DNA of 64,000 bases from Coenobita brevimanus (taxonomy: Eukaryota > Arthropoda > Malacostraca > Decapoda > Coenobitidae): NCBI GenBank assembly GCA_032717465.1, contig CM064655.1:13276652-13340651 (forward strand), written 5' to 3'. Positions 1 through 11,775 of the stretch are shown here, one piece after another. The notes under the pieces were generated by a model that made no database searches, was not told the DNA's origin, and was given only the letters and a program-made list of their open reading frames with translations. Both the position numbers and the translations under genes were made by a program. Within the stretch, counting starts at the first letter, position 1; each line of letters starts with the position of its first letter.

Positions 1-790
1 CTTTTTATTTCGCTATCATGATCTTTCATTAATTTTAGTATTTGTCCCAAGTAGTTGTACTCCTCAACTTCTTCATGAATTTCATCGCTTATCCTGACGA
101 CACTCTTTGGTGTTTGTGGATTAAACATTACTTTAGTTTTACTCCGGTTCATCTTCAGCCCTACTTTCAGACATTCTCTGTTCAGGTCATTTAACATTTC
201 TTGTAATGCCTCCGCTGTTTCTGAGATTAGGACAATGTCATCTGCAAATCTTAAATGGGTTAGCATTTCTCCATCTATGTTCACTTCTTTGTTTTCCCAG
301 TCTAGCTTTCTGAAAATACTTTCTAGGCATGCTGTAAATAATTTTGGTGAAACTGTATCTCCCTGATGCATGCCCTTCCCAATTTTAATTTTTTCCGAGT
401 CTTTATGTAATTTAACTGTAGCAGTTCCCTCCTTATGTATGTTTTCGGGCAGTTTTACAATGTTATTCACTCCTTGTTCTCACAATGAATTTATAATTGC
501 CATGTGCTCCACTGAATCAAAAGCCTTTTCATAATCAACAAAACCTAAGCACAGTGGTTTATTATATTCTGTGGTTTTCTCAATTAGCTGATTCACTGTG
601 TGTAGATGATCAGTGGTCAAAAACCCGCTTCGGAATCCTGCCTGTTCATGAGGTTGGTTTTCCGCCAAATTTGTTGTTATTCTGTTCATAAGGACTTTAG
701 TGAAGAGTTTGTAAATAACTGATAATAAGCTAATGGGTCGATAGTTACTAAGATCTTCTGAGTCACCTTTTTTGTAGAGTAAAATAATTA
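1..790 (-). pseudogene. RTE-type LINE reverse transcriptase, 3' part
   Basis: Read on the minus strand this encodes the palm and thumb of an RTE (BovB/craniofacial-like) non-LTR reverse transcriptase. Visible motifs are YKKGDSEDLSNYRPISLL (finger), GFVDYEKAFDSVEH (motif A), QGDTVSPKLF (motif B) and RFADDIVLI (motif C, catalytic DD). The thumb follows and runs off the window edge. One in-frame TGA at about 480 breaks the frame between motifs A and B; otherwise the frame stays open to base 1. The upstream part continues at 3451 beyond an inserted MITE. The family call rests on recognised motif context; non-autonomous decay is certain from the stop. Confidence 0.85.
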
Positions 791-872
791 CAGTAATCCC
801 TCCACTATCCGATGTAATAGAGCCAAAGGCATGTCTGGAAAGTGGGCCCCTGTCTGCTGGACCGGCATTTAA

Positions 873-2338
873 CCCTGGAACGCATTCGAGGACACTATTG
901 TGACCCACGCAAACTTTGGCCACATGGCCCTTGCTTCCTATGTGGCCCAAGTGGGTGGTGTTCCCAGCAGCTTCCTAAAATGATGCGCTGTGTCGGGTGA
1001 AGGTAGTTGGTGCGCGCTCCTTGGCTAGGTTTTTCATATAACACAGGTGTGGGCTATAAAAGTGCCCACGAACGTGTTACAGTACTAGACATTTAGTGCA
1101 TGGACAAAATTGATGTTTTTCCGCCAGGAGACTGCAAGTCGGCCTGCTGCTTCCCACACCCCCCCACTGCCCACTGATCAACAGACATCGGGATCCATTC
1201 ATTGTGCCTATAGTCTTTACTTAACCCCTATGTGACAGGCATGGGTTTACCAATCCAAGTCCCAGAACCGGGTTATTTTCAGGATAATCAATTCCCCCCC
1301 CCCATTTTTTTTTTTCATTACAAATCAATCACAAATGACAAAAAACACGTAAAAAGAGTGTACTTATTCTCTGTTGGCGATTTGGAGGTGGTAGTGTGGT
1401 GTGAGGGAGCCGGTGTGTGGCAGCTGGGCTGAGCATGTTCAAAGTCACGGTGGTGTGTTGGCAGTATTACTGGAGGGAAGAGGGATGATTACCTCATGCC
1501 AAAATAAGTGTTGAGTGTGTATTTGTTTTTCTCACTAATTCACAATGCCGTATGAACACAATATTGCAACTAAAATAGCAAAAAAAATACACGAAAGTAA
1601 CTAATAAAGATTGGCTTATTTTATGTTTTACATGATACTTATTTTCTAACAAATTTATGTCTATTTATTTATTCACTATTATTTACACATTATTTCACTG
1701 TTTTTAGAAACTCTTGATGTATGATACTCTCCATACACTCTCCTCCACACCCCTCAGGGCCCCCAAGTAGCCCTCCCCACAACACCACACCACACCCCAC
1801 CCCTCCCGACCCCTACCCCAATCCTGAACCAGTATCAGCTGGTTCCAAGGCCACACTCTCCCTATGCCGGCCTCCCACCACCCTTCACCACAGCCCTCCT
1901 CACTGCTGGGCTCCCATCCCAACCCACCACCCACACCCCCACCCCCTCCCCCAGCCAGCCAGCATTACCTCATGCACCAACCATGCCGGGACAATACTCT
2001 GAGTCCATATGGCGTGCTACTAAATTCAAACATGACCGCGAAAAATTAAACCGTCACATGATGTGGACAGTAGGCCTCTACCAACACGTCATATGACGTG
2101 GACTGGCACCTAGGGGTTAATTTTTTTACAAATTGTCTTTAGTTACCCCTGGTGGATTACACTATTGTTTTTTTTTTGTTTTTTTTTTCTGTCAGACTGT
2201 AGTGTTAAGAATACATTTTAAGTCCATGCCTTGTAAGTTTAATAAAAAACAACTCCAGATATTTCTTTTTTTAATTGGTACACAATAATGACCACGAATA
2301 TGGTGGCATACAAAAAAAAAATCGAATGTGTTCCAGGG
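873..2338. mobile_element. TTAA-flanked piggyBac-like nonautonomous element (family 3)
   Basis: It is flanked by TTAA at 869-872 and 2339-2342. Terminal inverted repeats are CCCTGGAACGCATTCGA on the left and TCGAATGTGTTCCAGGG on the right. Removing it restores the Tigger-A MITE sequence (compare 12478-12500, where the same site reads as a single TTAA followed by GGACCC). There is no transposase. The TTAA target and CCC-start termini fit piggyBac. It contains a further nested TTAA element at 1225-2116. Confidence 0.75.
1225..2116. mobile_element. TTAA-flanked piggyBac-like MITE (family 4)
   Basis: It is flanked by TTAA at 1221-1224 and 2117-2120. Terminal repeats are CCCCTATGTGACAGG on the left and, inverted, CCCCTAGGTGCCAG on the right. 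It is nested inside family 3. The interior is non-coding and holds a C-rich, CCACCC-type tract at about 1740-1965, a feature shared with other piggyBac-like MITEs in this window. Proline-rich open frames there are composition artefacts. Confidence 0.65.
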
Positions 2339-3450
2339 TTAAGGACCCTAACCCTGCCTAACTTTGAATGCCACCTAAAAAACTCTCTACCGGACATGCA
2401 TAGCACCTATTTAAACCTATTTAAGACCCTATTCACACCAATAACGGACATAAAGCAAGAAATAAATGAAAAGGAACCAGGAAATGAGGAATCAGAGGTG
2501 AGTATGGAAAATACTTAGTGTAGAGGGTACTTACAGCACGTCTGTGGCCGCCTCCTCTAAGGCTCTGGTAGTTGTGAAAATGTTCTTGAAGCACATGCAG
2601 TAATCCAGTGTTGTGCTACACTTAGTTTTTTGTACTGTGAGTTATAACTGTTTAACACTGCACATTCTGTTCTTAACTGCATCATGCCAGTTTGAACCGC
2701 CAGTTTCAATCGCCACTTTGTACTCCACACTTAATCCTTTGCACTCTAAATTCTGATTTCTTAACATTGCACAACACTGTAAATTCCCATGTGGTCTAGT
2801 GGCGAGGTATTAGTTTATTCACGGTTTATTCACAAAAACGAGCACGTGCGGCATCCATTGCGATGAATGTTTTCCTTGGCCGATGGTTAGGCAGTAACTG
2901 GGGACAGGGTTGCCAGATCTGAGGTCGGCCACATTACCAAAGTTAACTTTTCATTACCAAATTCCTAAAGGAAGCATTTATTTTTCACTAATTATATGTA
3001 CAAGTGGAAAAAATCATTCTCCTTATAATCAGCAGCATGTTTATTTTGTCACTAAGTATGCCAGCAGATTAATCAAAGAGAGTAGAAAGTCCACCATCTC
3101 CATTCTTTATATCTTCATACATGTGAAAAATCTGTTTGGTAATGGATCATGCCGATTCACTACCAAAGAAACTTTTCAATACCAAATTGGCCCACATTTG
3201 GTGATGAAAAATACCACATGGCAACCCTGACTAGGGAAGGGGAAGGAGGGAGGAAGGAAGGGGTGAAGGGGCTGTGGTGTAAACAGCTGTTCGGTGTCAT
3301 GCGGCAATTTCAAATTATGGGTGGGAAAAAATGTAGATTCTGGGGGAGGGATTTTTTCTTTTTTTTGGCCATTTTTGGGTTCTGAAGGTCCAGGCCCACA
3401 GTAAGTGGGGAGTCTGGAAAGTGGGCGTCCGGACAGTGCAGGGATTACTG

Positions 3451-3735
3451 CATTACACAATGTTTTGGGAATTTTCATCTGTTTTATACAGTAGGTGAAT
3501 AACTGAGCAAGCCTATTTTGTACTTCTACTACATCATCCAACAGTAAATCTGTTACTATTTCATCTTCTCCCAGAACCTTCCCTCTTTTCATATTTTTAA
3601 GACAAATATTTACTTTGTCTGGTGTTACCTCAGGTATTTCACTTGTGTCAACTGAAAAATAACCTACTGGTACTACTGTCTTTGATGCATACAGTTTTTT
3701 GTAAAATTCTTCTCAACTCTCTTCACCATCGTATC
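3451..3735 (-). pseudogene. RTE-type LINE reverse transcriptase, N-side fragment
   Basis: The minus strand encodes the region before the RT fingers, including MKRGKVLGEDEIVTDLLLDD and the QMKIPKTLCN segment. It leads directly into the VIILLYKKGD segment on the other side of the MITE. An in-frame stop lies near 3715 (reading EES-stop-EEFYKKLY). The fragment ends where the Jockey-like LINE on the opposite strand begins (about 3766). It belongs to the same original insertion as 1-790. Confidence 0.75.
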
Positions 3736-3765
3736 TCTGCATAAGTTATTAAATACAAAAGCCTT

Positions 3766-5922
3766 TTAAATTAACATTACCATTGTGATAGGTGGTGACA
3801 ATCTTCCTCCTTCTCTGCTCTCTGACATTGGCTTTCCTGTCATTCTCTACATTAATATGTGTTGTTTACTTTTCCCTTAATTCTACTGACCATGAAATAT
3901 TCATCGACCATCTTACTTCTAAGATGGAACACATTCTATCCATTTCTCCTTTCTCTGAAATCTCCATTCTAGGAGATTTCAATGTTCACCACCACTTTTG
4001 GTTTTCCTCTCCTTTCACTGATCCACCTGGTGAACAAGCCTTCACCTTTTCTATCCTTAACCCCTTAAACGCGGCCGTGTACAGTCGTTCCCCCCCGACT
4101 GGCGGGGTTGTATCGCGGTCTGAGTACCTGTAGAAAAATATTCGCCAAAAATCAGAGATTAACCCTAGAACATTATACTTGGTATGGCAGATAGTACTTA
4201 CATTCAGCTTTCTCCAGAGACAGGTGTTGAGCCTTCGTGGACTACCCAAGGACTTGTGGAGACTTGCAAAGTTGGGTAACCAAATCTTCACTTTCACACC
4301 TCCAGCAACCCAGTTTCCCCTCTACCACAGCCTCATTCTGTCACAGTAAACTTTATACTACAACATAAAGGTAGTTAGGAATCCGTATTTGTACAATAAG
4401 CACTGAAAATAAGGCTAAAATTAACGGAGCGTACAGCCGACATGCACTGTGGCGGAGGTCTTCCCGTCACTCAACAAACATTTCCATTTTCACAGCTAAA
4501 AACATGTATACTACATTATTTTCAATCATATTACTTCCCAAAAGATCACCACGGCGCGCTTTTTATTCTGCCTTACGCCCGTCACTTTATTCTCGTTCCT
4601 GTCGGCCGCTTGCACTGACTGGGAAGAACTAGAACTCGCCATAATGTCACTTTGAAAGCCTGCAGTAAACTGACGCTAATCAGGGGCAAACCGTGAGAAA
4701 AAAAGCTAGTGTTACAACTGGGGAAACAAGCCTTTCCTAGTAGCATAAACTGCTTGTGAGAGGAGAGCGCAGATTTACAGTTCTGAGTGCTCAGAGCGCT
4801 GCCATGTATCACAGCCAGGCTGGCCGGGCCGTGGTGGGGGGGGGACGGGGGGAAAACACGATACTTGGCAACAACTGAGGTCAGTAGTACAAAGGTAAAG
4901 TATGCTAGTTGTAGCTAGAGGGTGGTGGTACTGATAGACAATACCAGCTGGAGCCTGCTTGCCCGCGGTTATTCAAAATTTACTAGAATCGCAAACGCGA
5001 CGATCCGCCATTATGTCCTTTTCGCCGAGCATCGCAAACGCAACGATCCGCATTTAAGGGGTTAATGACCTAGAGCAGCTTGTACAGCACCCTACCCTTA
5101 TCCCTGACTGCCTTGGAAAGAGCTCCAACATACTTGACCTCTTCCTTACAACTAATCCTTCTGCTTACATTATTAATCTTTCCTCTCCGTTGGGCTCCTC
5201 TGTTCACAAACTTATTACCTTAACCTGTCCTATCACTTCGGTACAGCCTGCAGACCCTCCATAGAAATGTTGACTGTGGCACTCTGGAGCTGCGGATTGG
5301 AAGGCCCCAAGGTGGCACTTCTTTGATTTTCCCTGGAATGATTATTGCTTCCGTGGCTGAGAGCCATCTGAGTGTGCCTTGCACATTATGGAGGTTATTC
5401 TCTCAGGCATGGAAGCATCTAATCCTTTCTCATATCCTTTGACTAATGCAAGAAAGCTTTGGTTTAATCATGCTTGTTCTAATGCTGTCCACAACAAGGA
5501 GAGGGCAAATAAAAGGTACCAGAGCCAACCCACCCCTGAATCGCATCTTTTTTATGTTTCTGCCCAGAATCGTTCTAAGTCTGTTCTTCGCTCTGTTAAA
5601 AATAATTTCATCTGTACCAAATGCTCTCAGCTCTCCAACTCGAATTCTTCCCGCTCCTTCTGGCACCGTGCCAAAAACCTTTCTAACAACTTTACCTCAT
5701 CATCCTACCCTCCTCTTTTCTACTCTGATGGCTCTGTAGCTTTTTCTTCTACTGATAAAGCAGATCTCGTCGCTCAGACTTTCTCCTAAAATTCCACCTT
5801 AGACGATTCCGGTGCTGTTCCTCCATCACTTCCTCCCTCTGACTTCCTCATGGCTGACATTAAAATTTCTTCATATGATGTATTTTCTGCCATCACTGAC
5901 CTCAATACTAACAAGGCCCCTG
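3766..5922 (+). pseudogene. Jockey-like LINE copy 1: endonuclease and linker region
   Basis: 3792-4056 encodes an APE-type endonuclease segment with the ISILGDFNVHH motif. The frame resumes after the piggyBac MITE at 5066 with DLEQLVQHPTLIPDCLG. 5379-5789 encodes the endonuclease-RT linker (LWFNHACSNAVHNKERANKRY), and 5850-5922 starts the RT fingers (SSYDVFSAITDLNTNKA). Frame changes occur between about 5210 and 5380. The copy ends abruptly at 5922, joined to a Tigger-A element that has no 5' terminus, so a deletion has removed the RT. The same family runs on the minus strand from 64000 to about 50700. Confidence 0.8.
4061..5061 (-). mobile_element. piggyBac family 2 MITE, copy 1
   Basis: About 1.0 kb between TTAA copies at 4057-4060 and 5062-5065, ending in CCCCTTAAACGCGG and its inverse. 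Removal restores the LINE endonuclease frame (SIL-N-DLEQL). It is closely related to 25977-26972 and 51804-52801 in reverse orientation. It keeps a short frame starting MASSSSSQSVQAADRN-like on the minus strand (about 4645), probably the decapitated start of the parental transposase. Subterminal palindromes around CGTCGCGTTTGCGACG are present in degraded form. Confidence 0.8.
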
Positions 5923-8789
5923 CATCCTCCCCACTTTCCGCCCGTCTCTCGCCGCCAGTGCATGCTCGTTGTTATGGTTGCCCACGTGATCGCTTTTGTG
6001 GTGGTGCCTTACCTGCTTCAGGCACTCCTACTGCTCTCAGGCCTCCTCTTAGTGTGTGTGATGATGGCCCCGCCACCTGAGAAAAGGAAGAGAGTGGTGT
6101 TGACTCTGGAGAAGAAGCGGGAGATATTGGAGAAAGTAGATGCGGGGTGGTCTTCTTCCCGCATTCTCCGCGAGTTTAACCTGGCCTGATCTACTTTGTT
6201 TGATATTTAGAGATCCCGAGATAAACTCATGCAGTACACGGCTGACTTCTCGTCGAGAAGCAAACGCAACGTGGAGAGGAAGGTGATGTTTACCCCCAAG
6301 TTTGCAGATATCGACCGCTCCACGTTGATTTGGTATTGACAACAACGTGCTGCTGGTGTGATGGTACGTGGAACGGAGCTGAAAGCTGCTGCTGAGAAGT
6401 TCGCCAGGCTTCACGACGCCCTAGACTTCAAGGCATCCGAGGGTTGGCTCTTTGCGTTCAAGTGATGGCATGGCCTTACCAACTGTAAAGCTCATGGCGA
6501 AGCTTTGGACACTAACGAGGATGGAGTTGAGGAGTTTCGGCACAAGGTGAAGGGCTTGATCGACAGGGAGGGCCTCACTCTCGGTCAAGTCTACAATGCA
6601 GACGAAACTGGTCTATTCTATCGCTCACTGCCAACAAACACTCTAGCCGAGGAGACGGAGAAGCGTGTACCTGGCCGCAAGCTCTCCAAGGAACGGATAT
6701 ATCCTTTGTGTTGTGCCAATGCTAACAGCATGCACCGGCTTAAGCCCGTTGTTGTTGGCCGCGCAAAGCAGGCTCGGGGTCTTCGTGGGGTGATGGATGT
6801 CCTTCCTGTCGTCTGGTACCATTCTTTGAAGGCATGGTTTACAGCTGTGATCTTCAAAGACTGGTTCCATCGCCACTTCGTCAAGGAGGTCATCAATTAC
6901 CAGACAAAGACACTGGGAATCCCGCGCGACCAGGTAAAGGCCCTCCTTCTCCTCGACAATGCACCTGCCCACCCGTGCGACAAGGACTTGGTTGCTGAGA
7001 ATGGCCAGATTAGGTGCATGTTTCTGCCACCTGATACGACTGCTCTCATCCAACCAATGGACCAAGGAGTGATCGTGGCAACAAAGCGCCTATACCGAAG
7101 GAAGTTCCTGGACGAGGTGATGGTTGTTCTCGAGGACGAGGACGAGCGCAGGGAGGGACGGGACACACGAGGCAAGCGGACTTTGGAAAACCGTCGCCGC
7201 TACAACATCAAGTCTGCGCTGTACAACTGGGCTAATGCATGGAAGGAAGTCCCTGTGAAGACTCTGGAAAATGGTTGGTCTCGTCTGCTTCTTGGAACGG
7301 ATGTGGAGTACGATTTTCTAGGGTTTGACGTGGATGACTTCCATGCACGGCTATGTACACACGGCGACGATGTTGATGTGGATGATGTTTGTGAGTGGTT
7401 GGATGACGACGAGGGCGATCCTGGGTATCAGACATTGTCTGATATCGAGATCGCATCTTCAGTTGCAGGTGTCAGTAGCCAGCTTGAAGATTCCGACGAG
7501 GAAGGTGACGATGATGCAGACTCCTCTCAGCAGGCCACTACTTCAGCCATCCCTAAGCTGAGCGCAATCCGGGAACATCTAGAGTTCGTCCTAGACTACC
7601 TGGAACACCCGGACTGCGACAGGGAGATGGGGCCCTTGGGACTTGTGGAGGAAGTGCGTGCTTTCAGGCAGCGCATCATCAATCATCAGAATCGTCGGTC
7701 ATTGCATCAATCAACCATTGACAGTTTTTTCAGGCCCATGACCCCCGCTGTGCCCAGCCCTGGCTCCACTCCGTTGCCTCCCCAAGACAGGCCCTCACGC
7801 TCCGAGCCACAGCCCAACACATTAGCCACGGTGGAGTCACCGTTCGATGTGAGTTTGCGTCTGTCTTCAGAGTCGTTTGCAGTGGGTGCGCCATCACCTG
7901 GACCCAGCGACGCACTCCTAGGTCACCTGCCAGTGATACTCTCGGACTCTGACAGTGAATAAACAGCAAGAACTTCTCCACTAGACCACACGGGAATTTA
8001 GAGTGTTGTGCAGTGAAAAAAACAGTGTGTTGTTTAAGGATTTACAGTTGTGAGAGAAAAGACTCATTTGGAACAAAATTTAACGTAAATAGACTTGTTT
8101 GTTTTGGCTTTGGAAAATTATTAGAAGAATGGGAAAAGTTAAAGTGCAGCGTGCAACACTTAGTAAGTTACAATAAAGCATTAGTTAGACAAGAGTGCGC
8201 ACTGTGAAAAGAACGGACTTCTGTGTGCGACTGACTAAGTTCAGTGCAAGACTTCAGGAACAGTGTACTGGAAGTGCTTCAGGAAATCCTTCTTACTGTC
8301 AGAGTCCGAGAGGAGGCGGTTATTCATCAACGTGGCCATGGACTTGCTGTAAGTAGGCAGAATGTTTCATACTGTACTTTTTTCCATACTATACTTACCT
8401 CATTTCACTCTTTAATGTCCTTTATTGGTGTGAATAGGGTGTAAGGAGCTTTGCATGTGCAGTATGAAGGTGTTTTGCTGAGTTAGGCTAGGTTAGGGTC
8501 CATAAGTACCAGTCCAGGAGCCAGTCACCAGAATGTTTAATATTGTATGAACCTACTTATAAACCCTCATTTTATGCTTCTTTTGCATTTATTTCAGTCA
8601 TTTATGTGCCTTATTGGTGTGATTTGGGTCTTAAATAGGTGCTATGCATGTCCAGAGGGAGTTCCATGGGTGTTTCTCTGAGTTAGGGTCCATAAGTACA
8701 AGTCCATAAGCTGGGGCCCAATATCCAGACAGGACCACTATCCGGACCTGCCTATAGCTCTATTACGTCGGATATTGGAGTGATTACTG
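5922..8789 (+). mobile_element. Tigger-A DNA transposon, copy 1 (5'-truncated)
   Basis: A pogo/Tigger element lacking its 5' terminal repeat; it starts at a sequence equivalent to about 32960 in copy 3. The 3' terminus GATATTGGAGTGATTACTG is intact and followed by TA. The transposase frame occupies 5974-7962 and is followed by about 830 bp of 3' sequence shared with the Tigger-A MITEs. It is fused to the broken Jockey-like LINE at 5922. Confidence 0.85.
5974..7962 (+). pseudogene. Tigger-A (pogo superfamily) transposase, four nonsense codons
   Basis: The frame is 663 codons including stop. It shows the N-terminal psq/CENP-B-type HTH (VVLTLEKKREILEKVDAGWS), the second CENP-B HTH (about 6295-6500), and the DDE_1 catalytic core: VYNADETGL, LLLLDNAPAHP and ALIQPMDQGVI, a DDD triad with 34 residues between the last two Asp. 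The C-terminus is acidic (DDDEGDPGYQ, SDSDSE). In-frame stops lie at 6187-6189, 6208-6210, 6337-6339 and 6463-6465. From 6505 (M of MDTNEDGVEE) the frame is open for 485 codons. There are no frameshifts. It would cut and paste at TA sites if intact; this copy cannot make the DNA-binding half. Confidence 0.9.
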
Positions 8790-8791
8790 TA

Positions 8792-8795
8792 CAGG

Positions 8796-8880
<85 letters not shown>

Positions 8881-8886
8881 ATATAT

Positions 8887-8973
<87 letters not shown>

Positions 8974-8975
8974 CA
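8792..8975. repeat. (TA)n microsatellite
   Basis: About 180 bp of near-pure TA with a few interruptions. It lies between the 3' end of Tigger-A copy 1 and the left terminal repeat of the Tc1-like element. Open frames of Tyr/Ile repeats here are artefacts. Confidence 0.95.
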
Positions 8976-9803
8976 CACAGAACTCGTCAGAAGTATTCAG
9001 CGTTGTCCGCCGGGCGTGCAATACTTATGGCCCAAAAAGAATCACCCATTTTTGGGGGTAAGAACTGAGCCACAAGTTTGAGCTCCGAGCATGACGTCAC
9101 GGTAGCCTGAGGCCTTCCGACACGCTGGTTGGTTCCCGCCTCAGTCGCCCACGGGCTGCCTGAGAGAGAGGAACTCCGCCAAGTGTCCCTCTCAAATTGC
9201 GCCATTTTTTACCGAGTGTCCCGCAGTGTTTTGGCCTTTAAAACTTTGTTATGGCACCTACCCGTGAACTATCGAGTGAAATCATATCCCAGATCATTGC
9301 TCTAAAGGAGGCAGGCCACCAGACAAAGGAAATTAGTGAATTGGTTGGTGTGGCACGATCGACAGTGCGTCGTTGGTGTGCACGGTTTCAGGAGGAAAAC
9401 AGTGGTGAAGTTCCCACAAAGAAACCGAGGTCTGGTAGGCCTAGGAAAACTTCCCCAAGGTCTGTTAATGTTTTAAAACGTGCAGTGGAGTTTAATCCTC
9501 GTGTGAGTGCAAGGAAAATTAAGGAGAGCAACCCAGAAGTGTTTGGTGAGGTGTCAGTGAGAACAGTGTCTCGTAGGGTAATGAGCTTGGTTACACAAGT
9601 CACAGGCCTGTGAAAAAGCCTCTTCTCTCTGGCAGCCAGAGAATTCGTAGGCTTGCCTTTGCTAATAAATATCTAAACTGGGGTGAGGAGCAATGGTTGT
9701 CAGTGTTGTGGTCTGATGAGGTAACGTTTAGTGTTACCTGTAACAGAGGATTACGCAAAGGTAGTGACCCACTTGACCCACGGTATGTAGAAAGCACAGT
9801 TAA

Positions 9804-11775
9804 CCCCTTAACCGCGGGGCGTCACTTTCGTGACGCTTGGGAGCAAGGGATCATACCGCGGGGCGTCGCTTTTGTGATTCTGTGTTATTTTGAATTCACC
9901 CGGGCTTCCAAGTGGGGGCTTGTATCATCTATCAGTACTGACAATGTCCAACACTAGTCAGCACTCCTAATCTCATCTGTACTCCCATCCATTGTTGACA
10001 ATTTAGCCATTTCTCCCCGTTCTTGACTCCCCTCCCTACCCCCCCTCCATTACCCTATCCTCTCGCCTGCCCGGCCATGCTACGCTAAGTAAATCTTCCC
10101 TGGAATTTTTCACTGATTTCATCCATTGAAATAAGCCCTATGTCGTATTCTTATACCAAATAATATATACAAGAAAGAAATCAGGTAAGTGAGAGTGCCA
10201 TACACCTGGAATTGGCTAATTATCACCTGACAACACCTCACGTGCACTTGTTCACTAATTTTCACTGTTTTTTTCCCCTTGAAATATGCCGTATAATCTA
10301 TTTTCGTAATAAATATACATGTAAGGAGGGAAGGGAGAAGCCTAAGTGATATTTACATTCACCTGGAACTACCTAATTTATAATGTATTGTCTAGATTTC
10401 CTGCCAATCATATCAGTGCTACACAAAGCTGTTTCAAGATTTAACATTGGCAGCTCTGATTATATATCTCCTAAGTAGGCCTCCAATCTATTTTCGTAAT
10501 AAATATACATGTAAGGAGGGAAGGGAGAAGCCTAAGTGATATTTACATTCACCTGGAACTACCAAATTTATAATGTATTGTCTAGATTTCCTGCCAATCA
10601 TATCAGTGCTAGACTTAGCTGTTTCAAGAAGTAATATTGGTAACTCTGAATAACCCCTAAACAGGCATCCAGGCTGGCTGGCCCTGCGTTATCAGTGTAC
10701 TCTCATCTTCCGAAGTGAGAGGATGTATGTTTCATCTTGCTGTCTTCAAGGCCTTTTTTCACCCCCATGCAAATGGCTCTGTGACCTTTACCCCCTACTA
10801 AACCTCGTGTGGAAAGAGGTAAAGGGCTGACAATTGATAAAAAAGTGACTACGATCTTTCTATTGAGTAAAACAGTGCAAGTGGAATTGTAAATAATGTG
10901 TAAATAATGTGTAAACAGCAAGTGAAAGTAATGAATGTAAATATACGTGAACAATGGAAAATAGTTTTATAAGTTATTTCAAGTGACAGTGCACAACACA
11001 GTGTAAATAAAATAGAAATGTAAATAACGTAAATAAAATAGAGAACGTAAATAGAAATGTAAATGAGTAGTATTATAAGAATACGAGTATATAACCTAGG
11101 AGTAATGAAAGTGAAAGTTTCACTCTAGCATGTCTGAATGCTATGAGTTATGAGAGTGAAGATGAAAGTAACATTCACTCTCAATGCCAGTATACAGGAC
11201 GAGAAAGTGAATGCTACATATTTTACTGAAAGAAATTGAATCCCTACAGTGACAATAAACTAATACTACTGAAGGAAACTTATGGATAAAGACTGTAGAT
11301 ATATATAAGTGTTATATAGTAATAGAAATATATAGTGTGAGGGGTTTTATGAATAATAAATGACAGACTACCAAGAGCGAACAAGTGCCAGTGCGACGAT
11401 CAGACGCGCTCGTAATTTCCATTGCTTTCACAGTGTTTTTTTTTTTTAGTATGGATCCCAAACTACTTGAAAATTGTAGAATAGTGTTTATAGTGTTTGT
11501 ATCTGGCTGTGGTAATCATATTACGGGTTGTCGGGAAGTGTAAAGTGGAGACTTTATTGCCCTACTTCAGAGGTCTCCACAAGTCCTACAGTAACCGACG
11601 AAGGCTCAACAATCATTCCAGGAGAAAGCTGAAGGTATGTGCCATAAGCATATGTAATTTTATTATTCTAGGACTAATAACTGATTTTTGGCAAATATTT
11701 TTTGAGAGTCTGTCGGAGCCCAAATAACCCCGCGGCACACGCAAGTCATTGGTAAACAAGCCCGCGGTGTAGGGG
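9804..11775 (+). mobile_element. piggyBac family 1 MITE, copy 1
   Basis: 1972 bp between TTAA 9800-9803 and 11776-11779. The left end CCCCTTAACCGCGGGGCGTC carries the hairpin GCGTCAC-TTTC-GTGACGC; the right end is CCCGCGGTGTAGGGG. It matches the autonomous piggyBac at 55696-59943 in both arms. It keeps a remnant of the transposase N-terminal coding region (about 10765-10800, comparable to 56920-56955) and the 3' UTR (from about 10875). It is therefore an internal-deletion derivative. Confidence 0.88.
10297..10640. repeat. Tandem duplication inside piggyBac MITE
   Basis: A unit of about 190 bp beginning ATCTATTTTCGTAATAAATA occurs at about 10296 and again at about 10488, nearly identical. The autonomous element has a larger duplication of the corresponding upstream region (55900-56830), so this arm is duplication-prone. 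Confidence 0.8.

Larger units (their letters stand above)
791..3450 (-). mobile_element. Tigger-A MITE inserted in the RTE LINE
   Basis: The left end reads CAGTAATCCCTCCACTATCC and the right end is its inverted partner GCAGGGATTACTG. The left target base pair is TA (789-790); the right copy is CA, probably a mutated TA. Deleting 791-3450 rejoins the RTE frame across the junction. The sequence matches the 1.2 kb Tigger-A MITE at 12393-13611 in both flanking arms (such as 2343-2520 and 2890-3450). It is longer only because another element sits at 873-2338. Orientation is reversed relative to the full-length Tigger-A copies. Confidence 0.8.

Noticed and set aside
1704..2049. Proline-rich plus-strand and Gly/Trp-rich minus-strand frames
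   Set aside because: They lie in a C-rich low-complexity tract of a nonautonomous TTAA element and show no domain.
8752..9061. Open frames of repeated Tyr-Ile on both strands
   Set aside because: Translation of (TA)n microsatellite; the same applies at 12254-12555, 16082-16374 and 31991-32330.
11635..11671. 37-nt GT-AG mini-intron in piggyBac MITEs
   Set aside because: Shorter than workable animal introns, with no convincing flanking frame; kept only as a conserved block.
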